From assembly GCA_965661625.1 (NCBI GenBank), contig CBFIEM010000015.1, forward strand, positions 1-64,000: 64,000 nt of DNA, in the 5' to 3' direction. Origin of the DNA: GCA-2705995 sp965661625. GTDB lineage: Bacteria; Bacteroidota; Bacteroidia; Flavobacteriales_G; Salibacteraceae. Below are positions 1 through 8,762 of this stretch, piece by piece (positions within the stretch are counted from its first letter, which is position 1; the number at the start of each line of letters is the position of its first letter). The notes under the pieces were generated by a model that saw only the letters and a list, made by a program, of their open reading frames with translations, had not been told where the DNA came from and did not search any database. The position numbers and the translations under genes were made by a program.

Positions 1-16
1 CCGTTCGTAAATTGTG

Positions 17-68
17 TTACCCTACTTTTAATTGTGCATAACGTAGGGATAAATGCAATTGCATTTAT
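17..68. repeat. Palindrome and imperfect hairpin beside integrase
   Basis: Positions 49-68 form a perfect 20-bp palindrome (ATAAATGCAATTGCATTTAT). It overlaps an imperfect inverted repeat: CCCTAC at 20-25 pairs with GTAGGG at 43-48, and the arms extend (TTA at 17-19 against TAA at 50-52) if one base, A49, is bulged. The repeats lie just past the 3' end of the leftward tyrosine recombinase. The stem is AT-rich and has no T-run, so a terminator is unlikely. A protein-binding or recombination site is possible but unproven. Confidence 0.5.
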
Positions 69-89
69 ATCTCCTATATGTTTAGCAGA

Positions 90-1217
90 CTAATCTAAAG
101 GATTTTTAATTGAACCGAAAGCCGAAAGCGCAACATGCGTGTATATTTCGGTAGTTTTGCTGGAAGCATGTCCTAACAACGTTTGTATGTACCTGAGGTC
201 GGTTCCATTTTCTAACAGGTGGGTTGCAAAACTGTGGCGCAGCATGTGCGGTGTAACCACCTTCTGAATTTTCGCGCTATTGGCTGAATTACGAATAATC
301 GCTTGTACACTGCCTGTACTGTATTGGTTACCGTTTAGTCCTTCAAAAAGCCAAGTAGCTGGTCGGTATGCTTTATAGTAACTTCTCAAGTCATTCAAAA
401 CCGTTGATGACAACAAGGTAAACCTGTCTTTTCCGCCTTTTGCATTGTTTATACGAATCAGCATGCGCTTACTATCAATATCGCCAATCTTTAGGTTTAG
501 AAGTTCACTTCGCCTTAAACCTCCAGAGTACAGCAGGCTTACAATGCATTTATGCTTCAAGTTTTGGCTGCTTGAAATCATTAACTTCACTTCTTCTTTT
601 GAAATTACTTGAGGAAGCTTTTTTTGCTTGCGAGGCCGTTCAATACTGTAAAACCTATTCGGCATGCCTTTTACAACTTCATAATAAAATTTTATAGCAT
701 TGATCATTTGATTAATGTATGAATCTGATTTCCCCTCTTTTATAAGTTGCTGTAAATAAGACCGAATGTCATTTTCATTGATAGACATCAATGCCTCACC
801 CTTAAAGTGATTGATGAATTTTTCAAATAAAGTAATGTAGGTTTTAGCAGTATTGTTGGCGTATCGTCGCAACTCTAATTTTTGTAAATATTCTTCCGGA
901 CAAACGCAGTAGCTCTTTGTTGGCACTCGGTTTCTAAACCATTCCACATCAATCTTGTGTTGATTGTTGAGGGTTGTTTTGTGGGGGTAAAAATGATTGC
1001 AGTTTATCCAAGCTACGTTCCTGAATTTACAAAAAATCATGTCCAATATTTCTTTATTATTTCGGACATAAACCATGTTGAATTCCTTACTCCACTTCGG
1101 TGATGGCAGCTCCTTCACTAAGGCTTGGATAACTTTGTTCGGATAGAATTGCAAACCAATGCATTGCTCTTGATTTATGAAAAGGTGTTTGAGGTTGATG
1201 GATAATGTCGGTTTCAT
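90..1217 (-). CDS. Tyrosine-type site-specific recombinase/integrase
   Basis: A 375-residue DNA breaking-rejoining enzyme of the phage integrase/Xer superfamily. Residues 1 to about 100 form a lineage-type N-terminal extension. A SAM-like core-binding domain follows (about 105-195), then the catalytic domain. The catalytic residues are visible: Arg in SGGLRRSEL, the HMLRHSFATHLL box (His-x-x-Arg), His in LLGHASSKTTEIYTHV, and the nucleophilic Tyr in that same string. The C-terminus (IKNPLD) resembles many Bacteroidota integrases. It could be a mobile-element integrase or a housekeeping-like recombinase. No IntI-specific insertion is seen, so an integron integrase is unlikely. It transcribes toward the left edge, so its partner genes or attachment site may lie outside the window. 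Confidence 0.9.
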   Translation of the reverse strand: MKPTLSINLKHLFINQEQCIGLQFYPNKVIQALVKELPSPKWSKEFNMVYVRNNKEILDMIFCKFRNVAWINCNHFYPHKTTLNNQHKIDVEWFRNRVPTKSYCVCPEEYLQKLELRRYANNTAKTYITLFEKFINHFKGEALMSINENDIRSYLQQLIKEGKSDSYINQMINAIKFYYEVVKGMPNRFYSIERPRKQKKLPQVISKEEVKLMISSSQNLKHKCIVSLLYSGGLRRSELLNLKIGDIDSKRMLIRINNAKGGKDRFTLLSSTVLNDLRSYYKAYRPATWLFEGLNGNQYSTGSVQAIIRNSANSAKIQKVVTPHMLRHSFATHLLENGTDLRYIQTLLGHASSKTTEIYTHVALSAFGSIKNPLD

Positions 1218-1351
1218 AAATTTTTATCCAAATGACCCCAGAAAAATGAAAGCAACTAAAAAAAACCGTAGAATTAATCGCATAAATCTACGTTTAGATA
1301 AGGATTGGATCATTTTTTATCGGACAATCCCAGTCCACAACAAGCGTATTT

Positions 1352-1735
1352 ATGAGTGAGCGTATATGTTTAAATTGCGGTTCGGAATTGGAAGGAAGAG
1401 CAGATAAGAAGTTCTGCAATCATTACTGTAAATCGAACTACAATTACGAGAAGAACAAGGGTACTGAGCAAACCTTGTTCAAAAAAATTGACATCCAATT
1501 AAAACTTAACAGAAGACTGCTTCGCGATTTTAATAAAGCGGGTAAATCAACCATTAGAGCAGAAAAGTTGCTGTCCGAAGGATTTGATCCAAACTACTTT
1601 ACTCACTATTGGAAAAATAAGAAGGGTGATGTTTACTTGTTTTGTTATGAGTTTGGATTCTTGAAAAGAGCGGAGCATAATGTCGTCAAGTATGTATTAG
1701 TTGAGTGGCAAGGCTATATGAATAAGGGTAAATAA
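1352..1735 (+). CDS. Conserved Bacteroidota zinc-ribbon protein
   Basis: A 127-residue protein of unknown function. Near the N-terminus it has a CLNCG pair and a FCNHYCKSNYN pair, a four-cysteine zinc ribbon. The rest is basic and has a conserved-looking end with aromatic residues (FDPNYFTHYW, YLFCYEFGFL). I recognise the general pattern from uncharacterised proteins common in Flavobacteriia, but no role is known to me. It is transcribed away from the integrase; the 134-bp gap between them should hold both promoters. No active-site motif is visible, so nucleic-acid binding is only a guess from the ribbon. Confidence 0.75.
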   Translation: MSERICLNCGSELEGRADKKFCNHYCKSNYNYEKNKGTEQTLFKKIDIQLKLNRRLLRDFNKAGKSTIRAEKLLSEGFDPNYFTHYWKNKKGDVYLFCYEFGFLKRAEHNVVKYVLVEWQGYMNKGK

Positions 1736-1845
1736 TATACCATTAGTTTAGCTTCAAAATTTTGAACGGCTCAATACCAATTCTAAAACCCTATAATATT
1801 GCAGGAAACTATTGCGATCAACAAGTTACTCAGGATTCTACTGCC

Positions 1846-2766
1846 CTACCTCACCAAAGCTTGGCGCTTTTTCAAGTAATTGAATAAAACGGTTTCAAAC
1901 CCTTGGGCGATATCTACAGGAATAAAATCAATTCCAAGTAAACCGCACTGTACGTCGAGGTTTTCAAATCGCTTGTTCACCACTTCAGAATAAGCCGTTT
2001 TGACTTGGCTAGGGTTTAAGCGAACTTTTTTTCCGGTTTCGATATCCTGGAGTTCGTAAGGGTGATTCCCGAAATCCAGTTCGCGCTCTTTGGATGCATC
2101 CAACACATGAAAAATCACTACTTCATGCTTTTTAAACCGCAGGTGCTGTAGCGCCTGAAAAACTGCAGCTCCTTCATCGTCCTGGTTGGCCAACATATCT
2201 GAAAATAAAACGACCAATGACCTGGAAGGTATGCGTTGGGCAAGTTCATTGAGTGCTTCTGAAGCCGACGTTCCTTTGAGGTGGGTTTCGCGTTGCTGTA
2301 ATGTTTCCAACATGCTGTAAACGCGCTGTAAATGTTGGTCGTTAAGTTTGGCAGGAATGTATTCCTGAATTACCTCATCAAACAAGGTAATCCCAACAGC
2401 ATCGCGCTGCGACCGCAACAAGTGCGTTAGCGCAGCAGCCGCTTTTACCGCAAATTGAAGCTTGTTGCCATAGTTCCCATCCTTAGGAAACAACATACTC
2501 GACGACTGATCAATAACTAGCTGGCAACGGAGGTTCGTCTCTTCTTCGTATTGCTTGAGGTAGAGCTTCTCTGTTTTTGCATAGCGTTTCCAATCAATAT
2601 GGCGGGTGCTATCGCCTTTGTTGTAAGGCTTGTGTTCAGCAAACTCTACACTGAAACCATGGAACGGACTTTTATGTAGCCCCGTCATAAAGCCCGCAAC
2701 GATTTCTCGTGCAAAGAGCTCCAATGCTCCAAACTTCCTAACCTCTGCGTCCGTTTGTAATTCCAT
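1846..2766 (-). CDS. DUF58 domain protein (vWA-like)
   Basis: A 306-residue cytoplasmic protein of the DUF58 family. Such proteins usually accompany MoxR-type AAA ATPases and vWA/BatA-like proteins in aerotolerance or envelope-stress loci. The family signature is clear: KPYNKGDSTRHIDWKRYAKT around residues 47-66, then a vWA-like fold with the MIDAS-like DQSSSM at about 107-112. No membrane segment is present. Unusually, no MoxR gene is next to it: the upstream neighbour is trxA, separated by a hairpin terminator, and downstream there is only a non-coding gap before the convergent zinc-ribbon gene. It may be a stand-alone copy. Confidence 0.88.
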   Translation of the reverse strand: MELQTDAEVRKFGALELFAREIVAGFMTGLHKSPFHGFSVEFAEHKPYNKGDSTRHIDWKRYAKTEKLYLKQYEEETNLRCQLVIDQSSSMLFPKDGNYGNKLQFAVKAAAALTHLLRSQRDAVGITLFDEVIQEYIPAKLNDQHLQRVYSMLETLQQRETHLKGTSASEALNELAQRIPSRSLVVLFSDMLANQDDEGAAVFQALQHLRFKKHEVVIFHVLDASKERELDFGNHPYELQDIETGKKVRLNPSQVKTAYSEVVNKRFENLDVQCGLLGIDFIPVDIAQGFETVLFNYLKKRQALVR

Positions 2767-2777
2767 GGGTTAAAGGT

Positions 2778-2806
2778 AAAAAAAGAGGACGCCAATTGGC
2801 GTCCTC
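2778..2806 (-). terminator. Rho-independent terminator after trxA
   Basis: GAGGACGCC (2785-2793) pairs with GGCGTCCTC (2798-2806) across a 4-nt AATT loop. Read on the minus strand, a run of seven T follows (2784-2778). It lies between the trxA stop and the DUF58 start, so the two leftward genes are probably separate transcripts. Confidence 0.85.
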
Positions 2807-2839
2807 ACAAACTTAATCCTAAAAATGTGTTGGGTTAAC

Positions 2840-3157
2840 TTACATCTGAGCATCTAGCTTCTTAGCAAGTACGTCTTTTGATACCGCCCCTACCTGCTTG
2901 TCTACAACCTCACCACCTTTAATGTAAAGGAGTGTTGGGATAGAACGGATACCGAATTTCGATGCAACTCCTGGGTTCTCATCAACATTAACTTTACCAA
3001 TTACTGCTTTTCCTTCGTACTCACCAGCAAGTTCTTCTACAATTGGTCCAATCATACGACATGGTCCGCACCACTCTGCCCAAAAATCAACCAATACGGG
3101 TTGGCTAGCGTTCATTACGGTTTCTTCGAAATTTGAATCAGTTATTTCTAGTGCCAT
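2840..3157 (-). CDS. trxA: Thioredoxin
   Basis: A 105-residue cytosolic disulfide reductase of usual family length. The active site WCGPC (Cys30 and Cys33) sits after the beta strand VLVDFWAE. The cis-proline loop (RSIPTLLYI) and the C-terminal helix are intact. No signal peptide is present, so it acts in the cytoplasm with thioredoxin reductase. It is a single-gene unit: a promoter-like TAATTTTG lies upstream and a strong terminator follows. The next gene upstream is dnaE, but a 106-bp gap separates them. Confidence 0.97.
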   Translation of the reverse strand: MALEITDSNFEETVMNASQPVLVDFWAEWCGPCRMIGPIVEELAGEYEGKAVIGKVNVDENPGVASKFGIRSIPTLLYIKGGEVVDKQVGAVSKDVLAKKLDAQM

Positions 3158-3182
3158 TGTTCTTCGTTTTTAAATTACGTTA

Positions 3183-3190
3183 CAAAATTA
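3183..3190 (-). promoter_or_regulatory. -7 element for trxA
   Basis: Read on the minus strand this is TAATTTTG, a full match to the Bacteroidota sigma-A -7 consensus TAnnTTTG. It would give a leader of about 20 nt before the trxA ATG. I see no convincing TTTG at the -33 distance. Confidence 0.45.
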
Positions 3191-3263
3191 ATACTCCCGA
3201 GTCGATTGCATTTGTTGTTTGCCCGACAATTTCGTTATACAACTATAGTTCTCGTTAATGCCT

Positions 3264-6200
3264 TTAATTCAATTTATACTGTAAGTGGTTGCGCTCCAGT
3301 GTTTCTATCAATTCACGGTCAATGCCAACGGTTGTTGTTTTTGACATCATTTTAACACTTATTTTTTCATCGGGTTCATATACATTCAAACGCAACCTGC
3401 ATTTTCCTTTGTGTTTCTCAAAAAGCCCTTCAAGCTCATTCAAAAAATCTGAATCCAATTGCTGAATGTTTAAATTCACTTCTAGGGATTGGGCAATTTT
3501 ATCGTTGAGTTCCGATAACAACTCCATTTTGTGAACTTTAAATTCACATTGGTCGGTATCGCCCCACTTCCTGCGCTGTGCCTTTCCTTGAATAAACAAG
3601 AACCAATCGGGCATCATGTACTCCTTGAACTTAAGGTAATCGTCGCCAAACAAGAAAAGCTGATAGCTCTCATCGTAATCTTCCAACGTCATGGTGCCAA
3701 ATGGTTTTCCAGTTTTGGTTGTGCGGTGATTAAATTCTGAAACGATTCCCGCCAGTTTAATATCCCTTCCCACCAATGCGTTGATGTTGCTTAAATCGGC
3801 GAGTCGCGAGTTGCAGAAATGTTTGATTTCTAATTTATAATCATCCAGCGGGTGACCTGAAATGTATACGCCAACAACTTCGCGTTCTCGTTTCAACGTC
3901 TCCAAGTTCTTCCACGGTTCTGCTGGGGGAATAGTAGGCTCGGGTATTTTCACTTCCGATGCTTCGCCAAAAAGTGATACTTGAGCGCTATTCTCACTTT
4001 CCTGTTGGTTTTGCCCGTATTTGATTAAGCTCTCCAAGAAAATTCTACGTGTGTTATCCTCGGCAAAAAATTGCGCGCGGTGAACGTCGCCCATGGAGTC
4101 AAATGCACCTCCCAGGGCTAAGCTTTCAAATGCTTTTTTGTTGCATGATCGGAGATCAATTCGCCGTACCATATCAAATACAGATGCGTAATCGCCAGAC
4201 TCTTCACGTTCATTTACAATGGCCCTTACCGCACCATCCCCTACTCCTTTGAGTGCTCCTAAGCCAAAACGGATTTCGCTGTTCTGGTTTACGGTGAACT
4301 TCAATTGCGATTCATTCACGTCTGGTCCCAAAACAGGGGTGCCCATTCTGCGGCATTCGTCCATGAATAGGGTTACTTGCTTAATATCGCTCATGTTATT
4401 ACTGAGAACAGAAGCCATATACTCGGCAGGGTAATTTGCTTTCAGGTAAGCGGTTTGATAGGCTACCCATGCATAGCACGTACTGTGCGACTTATTAAAG
4501 GCGTATGAGGCAAATGCTTCCCAGTCTTTCCAAACTTTTTCCAGTGTTTCACGGGGGTGTCCTCGCTCCTCACCCTGGTCAAGAAATTTGGGTTTTAGCA
4601 TTTCCAAGAGGTCTATCTTCTTTTTCCCCATTGCCTTACGCAAGGTATCGGCTTCACCTTTTGTAAACCCCGCTAATTTTTGCGAAAGCAGCATCACCTG
4701 CTCCTGATAGACTGTAATACCGTAGGTCTCCTCCAGGTATTCCTCCATATCCGGAAGGTCGTATGCAATTTCTTCCTGACCGTGCTTACGCTTAATGAAT
4801 GACGGAATGTATTCCAACGGACCTGGTCGGTACAAGGCATTCATGGCAATTAAATCCGCAAACGTTGTTGGTTTAAGTTCGCGCATGTATTTCTGCATAC
4901 CAGCAGATTCATATTGAAATATCCCAACCGTTTCCCCGCGTTGAAATAATTCATATGTTTTTTCATCATCCAAGGGAAACTCATCTGGATCCAAATCCAA
5001 CCCATGTCGCCGCTTGATGATGGCACACGCATCCTTGATGAGGGTAAGTGTTTTCAACCCCAAGAAATCCATTTTGAGCAGTCCGGCAGATTCTACTACG
5101 GAATTATCGAATTGCGTACACCACATGTTCGAATCCTTAGCCTTAGCAACGGGAACAAAATTGGTAATATCATCGGGGGTAATGATTACGCCGCAGGCAT
5201 GGATACCCGTATTGCGCAAGGAGCCTTCAATAATGCGTGCTTGATTTACCGTTTTGCCTTCGAGGCTGTTTTCTTGAGCGAGTTTAAGCAGCTCATCGGC
5301 TTTCTGAAGGTCTTCGCTATTGTTTTTCAGTTTGCCTTTCAGTTCGTCTTTGCTCATTGCAAAGAGTTTCCTGAGTTTTATGTCAGGGACGAGCTTAGCA
5401 ACCCGGTCTGTATCGGGTAATGGAAGTTCAAGAACTCTTCCGGTATCTCGAATGGCAGACTTTGCAGCCATGGTTCCATAGGTAATAATTTGAGCGACTT
5501 GATTTTCACCATATTTATTAACCACCCAGTCAATAATTCTTCCCCTGCCTTCATCGTCGAAATCAATATCGATATCGGGAAGTGAAACCCTGTCTGGATT
5601 TAAAAAACGCTCAAACAGGAGGTCGTATTTAATGGGGTCTACATTGGTAATACCTATGCAATAAGCTACAGCAGAACCAGCTGCCGAGCCCCTTCCTGGC
5701 CCAACACTCACACCCATATCACGTGCAGCACTTGTAAAATCCTGTACAATCAAGAAGTAACCCGGATAACCTGTGCGTTCAATTGTCTCCAATTCAAAGT
5801 CGAGTCGCTCCCGTACTTCCTCGTTTAAATCGCCATAACGTTTCTCAGCTCCTAAATAGGTTAAATGCCTGAGGTAGGCATTTTCTCCGCGGTTGCCGCC
5901 GTCAATTTCATCGGCAGGATCAATAAACGCTTGGGGAATATCAAACTTTGGAAGCAGCACATCTCGGGCTAACTCAAAAGGCTCACACTTATCAATTACA
6001 TCTTGAATATTTTCTATGGCTTCAGGTAAGTCCTTAAAGAGTTCTTTCATTTCCTCTTGCGACTTGAAATAGAACTCATCATTGGATAGTCCGTACCTAA
6101 AACCTCGACCCTTTCCTTTTGGTGTGGACTGGCGTTCACCATCTTTTACACACAGCAAAATATCATGTGCATTTGCATCACCCTTATCCGTGTAATAGGT

Positions 6201-7628
6201 ATTGTTGGAGGCGATGTATTTCACATTGTGTTTTGCTGCGAAATCTAACAAGACCCTATTCACGTGATTTTCTTCCTCCAAACCATGTCGCATCAGCTCG
6301 ATGTACAAGTCATCTCCAAATTGTGATTTCCACCACAACAAGGCTTCTTCTGCCTGTGCCTCACCAACGTTTAAAATTGTGCTCGGTACCTCGCCATACA
6401 GGTTACCGGTGAGGCAAATGATGTCTTCCTTGTACATTTCCACCACCTTTTTATCGATACGTGGAACGTAATAAAACCCTTTTGTAGCAGCAATCGAAGC
6501 CATTTTCGCCAAATTGTGGTATCCGCGTTTGTTCTTGGCGAGAAGCACCACTTGAAAACCATTATCCTTAACACTCGTATTGGTATGGTCTTGACAGATG
6601 AAAAACTCACAACCTACAATAGGTGTGATCAGTTTGTTTTCCAATTCGGAAGCATCCTCCCCCGCATCTTCCAGTTGTTTCTTTATCCGCGCATTGTGGC
6701 TAGCCACCCCTTGAACAAAGTGAAAAGCTGCCATCATGTTGCCCGTATCAGTCATGGCCACCGCTGGCATCTTATACGCGGCTGTTTTTTCAATGAGCGT
6801 TCCTACCTCAATTGTACTCTGTAAAATCGAATACTGCGTGTGGTTGTGCAAATGGGCAAAGCGCGCATTTGTAAGCCTATCCGAATGATCTTCTGTTGAA
6901 GTTTGTTTTACCTCACCTCCCGTTTCTTTTTCTGGCGTATAATCACTCGGAGAATAAGGTTGAATGTTCAAACCGATTAACTCAAAAGGCCTCGGGTTCT
7001 TTGCCTTAAAATCCTGTAGGTAGGATTCATCGCGATGTAATTGGTCTGCAGTGAAAATCCCCCTGCGGATCAACTCTAAAAATGCACGGGTGGTAGCTTC
7101 TACATCTGCAGATGCATTATGAGCTTCATTAAAGGGCTCACCAAAAAGCTTTTCATGTAACTCCGTGAGGGTTGGAAGCTTAAATTTTCCACCGCGACCT
7201 CCAGGTAATTGACAATAAGTTGCAGTTGCCTCTGTACATGAATCAAGCAGCAACATGTCTTTGAGGGGTGAATCCTGACCTTCGCGAACATATTCAGAAC
7301 CCATCACCGAAATATCGAACCCTACATTGTGTCCTACAACGAACTCCACATGGCTAAGCGCTTCTTTAAAAATCGCCAACACTTCGCCCAATGGCATCCC
7401 TTGTTTCAATGCCATTTCCGTTGAAATGCCGTGAATTTTTTCGGCATTAAAAGGAATGGTATATCCCTCAGGACGGATGATGTAATTTTTAACCTCAACT
7501 AACTCACCCCACTCATCATGCACTTGCCAAGCTAATTGCACGCACCGCGGCCAGTTGTCCGTATCGGTAATCGGAGCGTTCCAATTTCTGGGTAAACCAG
7601 TAGTTTCAGTGTCAAATATTAAATACAT
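3264..7628 (-). CDS. dnaE: DNA polymerase III alpha with fused exonuclease
   Basis: The replicative polymerase catalytic subunit, 1454 residues against about 1160 for the E. coli protein. The excess is an N-terminal DEDD 3'-5' exonuclease (residues 1 to about 195) starting with FDTETTGL and containing GHNVGFDISV and the HNASADVEAT box. After a linker, the PHP domain begins near residue 258 (HLHNHTQYSI). The polymerase active site PDIDIDFDDEGRG is near residue 682. The helix-hairpin-helix region and a C-terminal OB fold (GIVSEFNHRTTKTGKPFG) follow. Proofreading and synthesis are therefore on one chain, which differs from Gram-positive PolC, where the exonuclease is inserted within PHP. The ATG is well supported because the exonuclease motif begins at residue 5. 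Confidence 0.96.
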   Translation of the reverse strand: MYLIFDTETTGLPRNWNAPITDTDNWPRCVQLAWQVHDEWGELVEVKNYIIRPEGYTIPFNAEKIHGISTEMALKQGMPLGEVLAIFKEALSHVEFVVGHNVGFDISVMGSEYVREGQDSPLKDMLLLDSCTEATATYCQLPGGRGGKFKLPTLTELHEKLFGEPFNEAHNASADVEATTRAFLELIRRGIFTADQLHRDESYLQDFKAKNPRPFELIGLNIQPYSPSDYTPEKETGGEVKQTSTEDHSDRLTNARFAHLHNHTQYSILQSTIEVGTLIEKTAAYKMPAVAMTDTGNMMAAFHFVQGVASHNARIKKQLEDAGEDASELENKLITPIVGCEFFICQDHTNTSVKDNGFQVVLLAKNKRGYHNLAKMASIAATKGFYYVPRIDKKVVEMYKEDIICLTGNLYGEVPSTILNVGEAQAEEALLWWKSQFGDDLYIELMRHGLEEENHVNRVLLDFAAKHNVKYIASNNTYYTDKGDANAHDILLCVKDGERQSTPKGKGRGFRYGLSNDEFYFKSQEEMKELFKDLPEAIENIQDVIDKCEPFELARDVLLPKFDIPQAFIDPADEIDGGNRGENAYLRHLTYLGAEKRYGDLNEEVRERLDFELETIERTGYPGYFLIVQDFTSAARDMGVSVGPGRGSAAGSAVAYCIGITNVDPIKYDLLFERFLNPDRVSLPDIDIDFDDEGRGRIIDWVVNKYGENQVAQIITYGTMAAKSAIRDTGRVLELPLPDTDRVAKLVPDIKLRKLFAMSKDELKGKLKNNSEDLQKADELLKLAQENSLEGKTVNQARIIEGSLRNTGIHACGVIITPDDITNFVPVAKAKDSNMWCTQFDNSVVESAGLLKMDFLGLKTLTLIKDACAIIKRRHGLDLDPDEFPLDDEKTYELFQRGETVGIFQYESAGMQKYMRELKPTTFADLIAMNALYRPGPLEYIPSFIKRKHGQEEIAYDLPDMEEYLEETYGITVYQEQVMLLSQKLAGFTKGEADTLRKAMGKKKIDLLEMLKPKFLDQGEERGHPRETLEKVWKDWEAFASYAFNKSHSTCYAWVAYQTAYLKANYPAEYMASVLSNNMSDIKQVTLFMDECRRMGTPVLGPDVNESQLKFTVNQNSEIRFGLGALKGVGDGAVRAIVNEREESGDYASVFDMVRRIDLRSCNKKAFESLALGGAFDSMGDVHRAQFFAEDNTRRIFLESLIKYGQNQQESENSAQVSLFGEASEVKIPEPTIPPAEPWKNLETLKREREVVGVYISGHPLDDYKLEIKHFCNSRLADLSNINALVGRDIKLAGIVSEFNHRTTKTGKPFGTMTLEDYDESYQLFLFGDDYLKFKEYMMPDWFLFIQGKAQRRKWGDTDQCEFKVHKMELLSELNDKIAQSLEVNLNIQQLDSDFLNELEGLFEKHKGKCRLRLNVYEPDEKISVKMMSKTTTVGIDRELIETLERNHLQYKLN

Positions 7629-7933
7629 AAAGCTGTTTGAAAAGGAGGACTAAGTTAACACGAAGGGAGGTCATTTTAAGGACCCATTCTAGCACATCTA
7701 TGAACAAGTTATCCACGTTCCAAAAAACAGGTAGTCGTTTGCAGCACAAACCAAGTCGTTCATAACAAATAGCCCCTCCTCTACCTGTTCACTACAAGTG
7801 GCTAACACTTTGGTTTACATGTGTATGACACACTCATTTAGGCATATCCTTAGCAATAAACTTGCTGTGCATGTAACTTTTGGCATACGCTTTGACAAGG
7901 CGCAGACATTATTAACTCAATAAAATTTTATCA
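7629..7933. other. Intergenic region between dnaE and barrel gene
   Basis: This 305-bp divergent gap has no credible ORF. It must hold the dnaE promoter (leftward) and that of the barrel gene (rightward). TAACTTTTG at 7874-7882 is a near match to the Bacteroidota -7 element (one extra T) for the rightward gene. TTATCCACG at 7709-7717 differs at one base from a DnaA box, but it is single and may be chance. No stable hairpin was found. Confidence 0.5.
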
Positions 7934-8524
7934 ATGAAAAAGTTAGTTATGGCAATGTTGATCGGTGCTTCAGTTTACACCGCTCAAGCTCAAGATTTCG
8001 AACTCGGTTTACGAGGAGGTTTGAATGCATCAACCTTTAGAGGTATTGAAAACACTTCACTTTTAGGAGGGGGAGTAGTTGGTGTTACAAGTGCACTGAA
8101 GATTAATGAACAATTTAGTCTTGGAGCGGATATCGTTTACTCCATGCAAGGTGTAGGGTTAGAACTTTTAGGACTTGACTTTCCAGTGGGTGTGAATTAC
8201 ATCAACATGCCCATCTATGCAAAATACTATGTAGGGGATTTCTACGGAATGCATTTATTGGGAGGAGTTCAACCAGGGTTTCTGGTAAACGCAACCTTCG
8301 ATGGCGAATCTACTTTTGGTGATGTAGACGTGAAAGAGTCTTTTAAATCGTTTGATTTAGGAATTCCAGTTGGTGTTGGTTTTGAATTAGACAATGGTTT
8401 TTCTGCAGATATTCGATACATCCACGGATTGTTGAACATTTCGAATGATCAAGAAGGAATACATTTGGAAGATGCTTACAATAGCGTAATTCAAGTAGGC
8501 GTGAATTACAGGTTTCAACTTTAA
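7934..8524 (+). CDS. Outer-membrane beta-barrel protein (PF13568-like), copy 1
   Basis: A 196-residue secreted protein. Residues 1-19 are a Sec signal peptide ending in AQAQ. The mature part alternates short strands with Gly-rich turns (LGLRGGLNAS, LGADIVYSMQG, NMPIYAKYYVG) and ends with the aromatic barrel terminus VGVNYRFQL. This matches the PorT/OMP_b-brl family of small 8-stranded barrels. The substrate or role is unknown. A paralogue lies 238 bp downstream on the same strand and shares the YSMQG, NMPIYAKYY and GIQPG-like blocks, so the pair arose by tandem duplication. Each has its own upstream region with a similar CTTTTGGCA motif. Confidence 0.85.
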   Translation: MKKLVMAMLIGASVYTAQAQDFELGLRGGLNASTFRGIENTSLLGGGVVGVTSALKINEQFSLGADIVYSMQGVGLELLGLDFPVGVNYINMPIYAKYYVGDFYGMHLLGGVQPGFLVNATFDGESTFGDVDVKESFKSFDLGIPVGVGFELDNGFSADIRYIHGLLNISNDQEGIHLEDAYNSVIQVGVNYRFQL

Positions 8525-8762
8525 CATTTACTTACACGGAGAAACAAGACCAAATCGGTGCAGCGCAGTGTACTTCAATCACCTACGCTTCATTGATTTG
8601 GTTTTGACCTTTTTGATCGCTGGAGGTTTGTGACTCAAAAAAATTCAGCAAACAAGGTGTTCCGTTGCCAACAAATGTATATTTTGGCTAAAATTAACCC
8701 TTGCACTTTTGGCACACACATTGCTAAAGGATGCGCAAATTAAACCTTAATAAATTATCATT

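Noticed and set aside
17..52. Integron attC-like site next to the integrase
   Set aside because: The recombinase lacks the IntI insertion and the GTTRRRY/RYYYAAC core pairs are not present; only the bulged hairpin resembles one.
1177..1359. 60-residue rightward ORF before the zinc-ribbon gene
   Set aside because: It runs over the integrase start and has a low-complexity Lys/Arg/Asn composition with no family character; the stop overlaps the well-supported ATG at 1352.
5126..5140. GTTCGAAT-like sequence suggesting a tRNA T-arm
   Set aside because: It is in dnaE coding sequence and no acceptor or anticodon stem could be built around it.
5004..5420. Rightward ORF inside dnaE
   Set aside because: It is antisense to the conserved polymerase core and has no coding signature; it is a shadow of dnaE.
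7709..7717. DnaA-box-like TTATCCACG, possible origin
   Set aside because: A single box with one mismatch, no cluster and no AT-rich unwinding element; chance match is likely.
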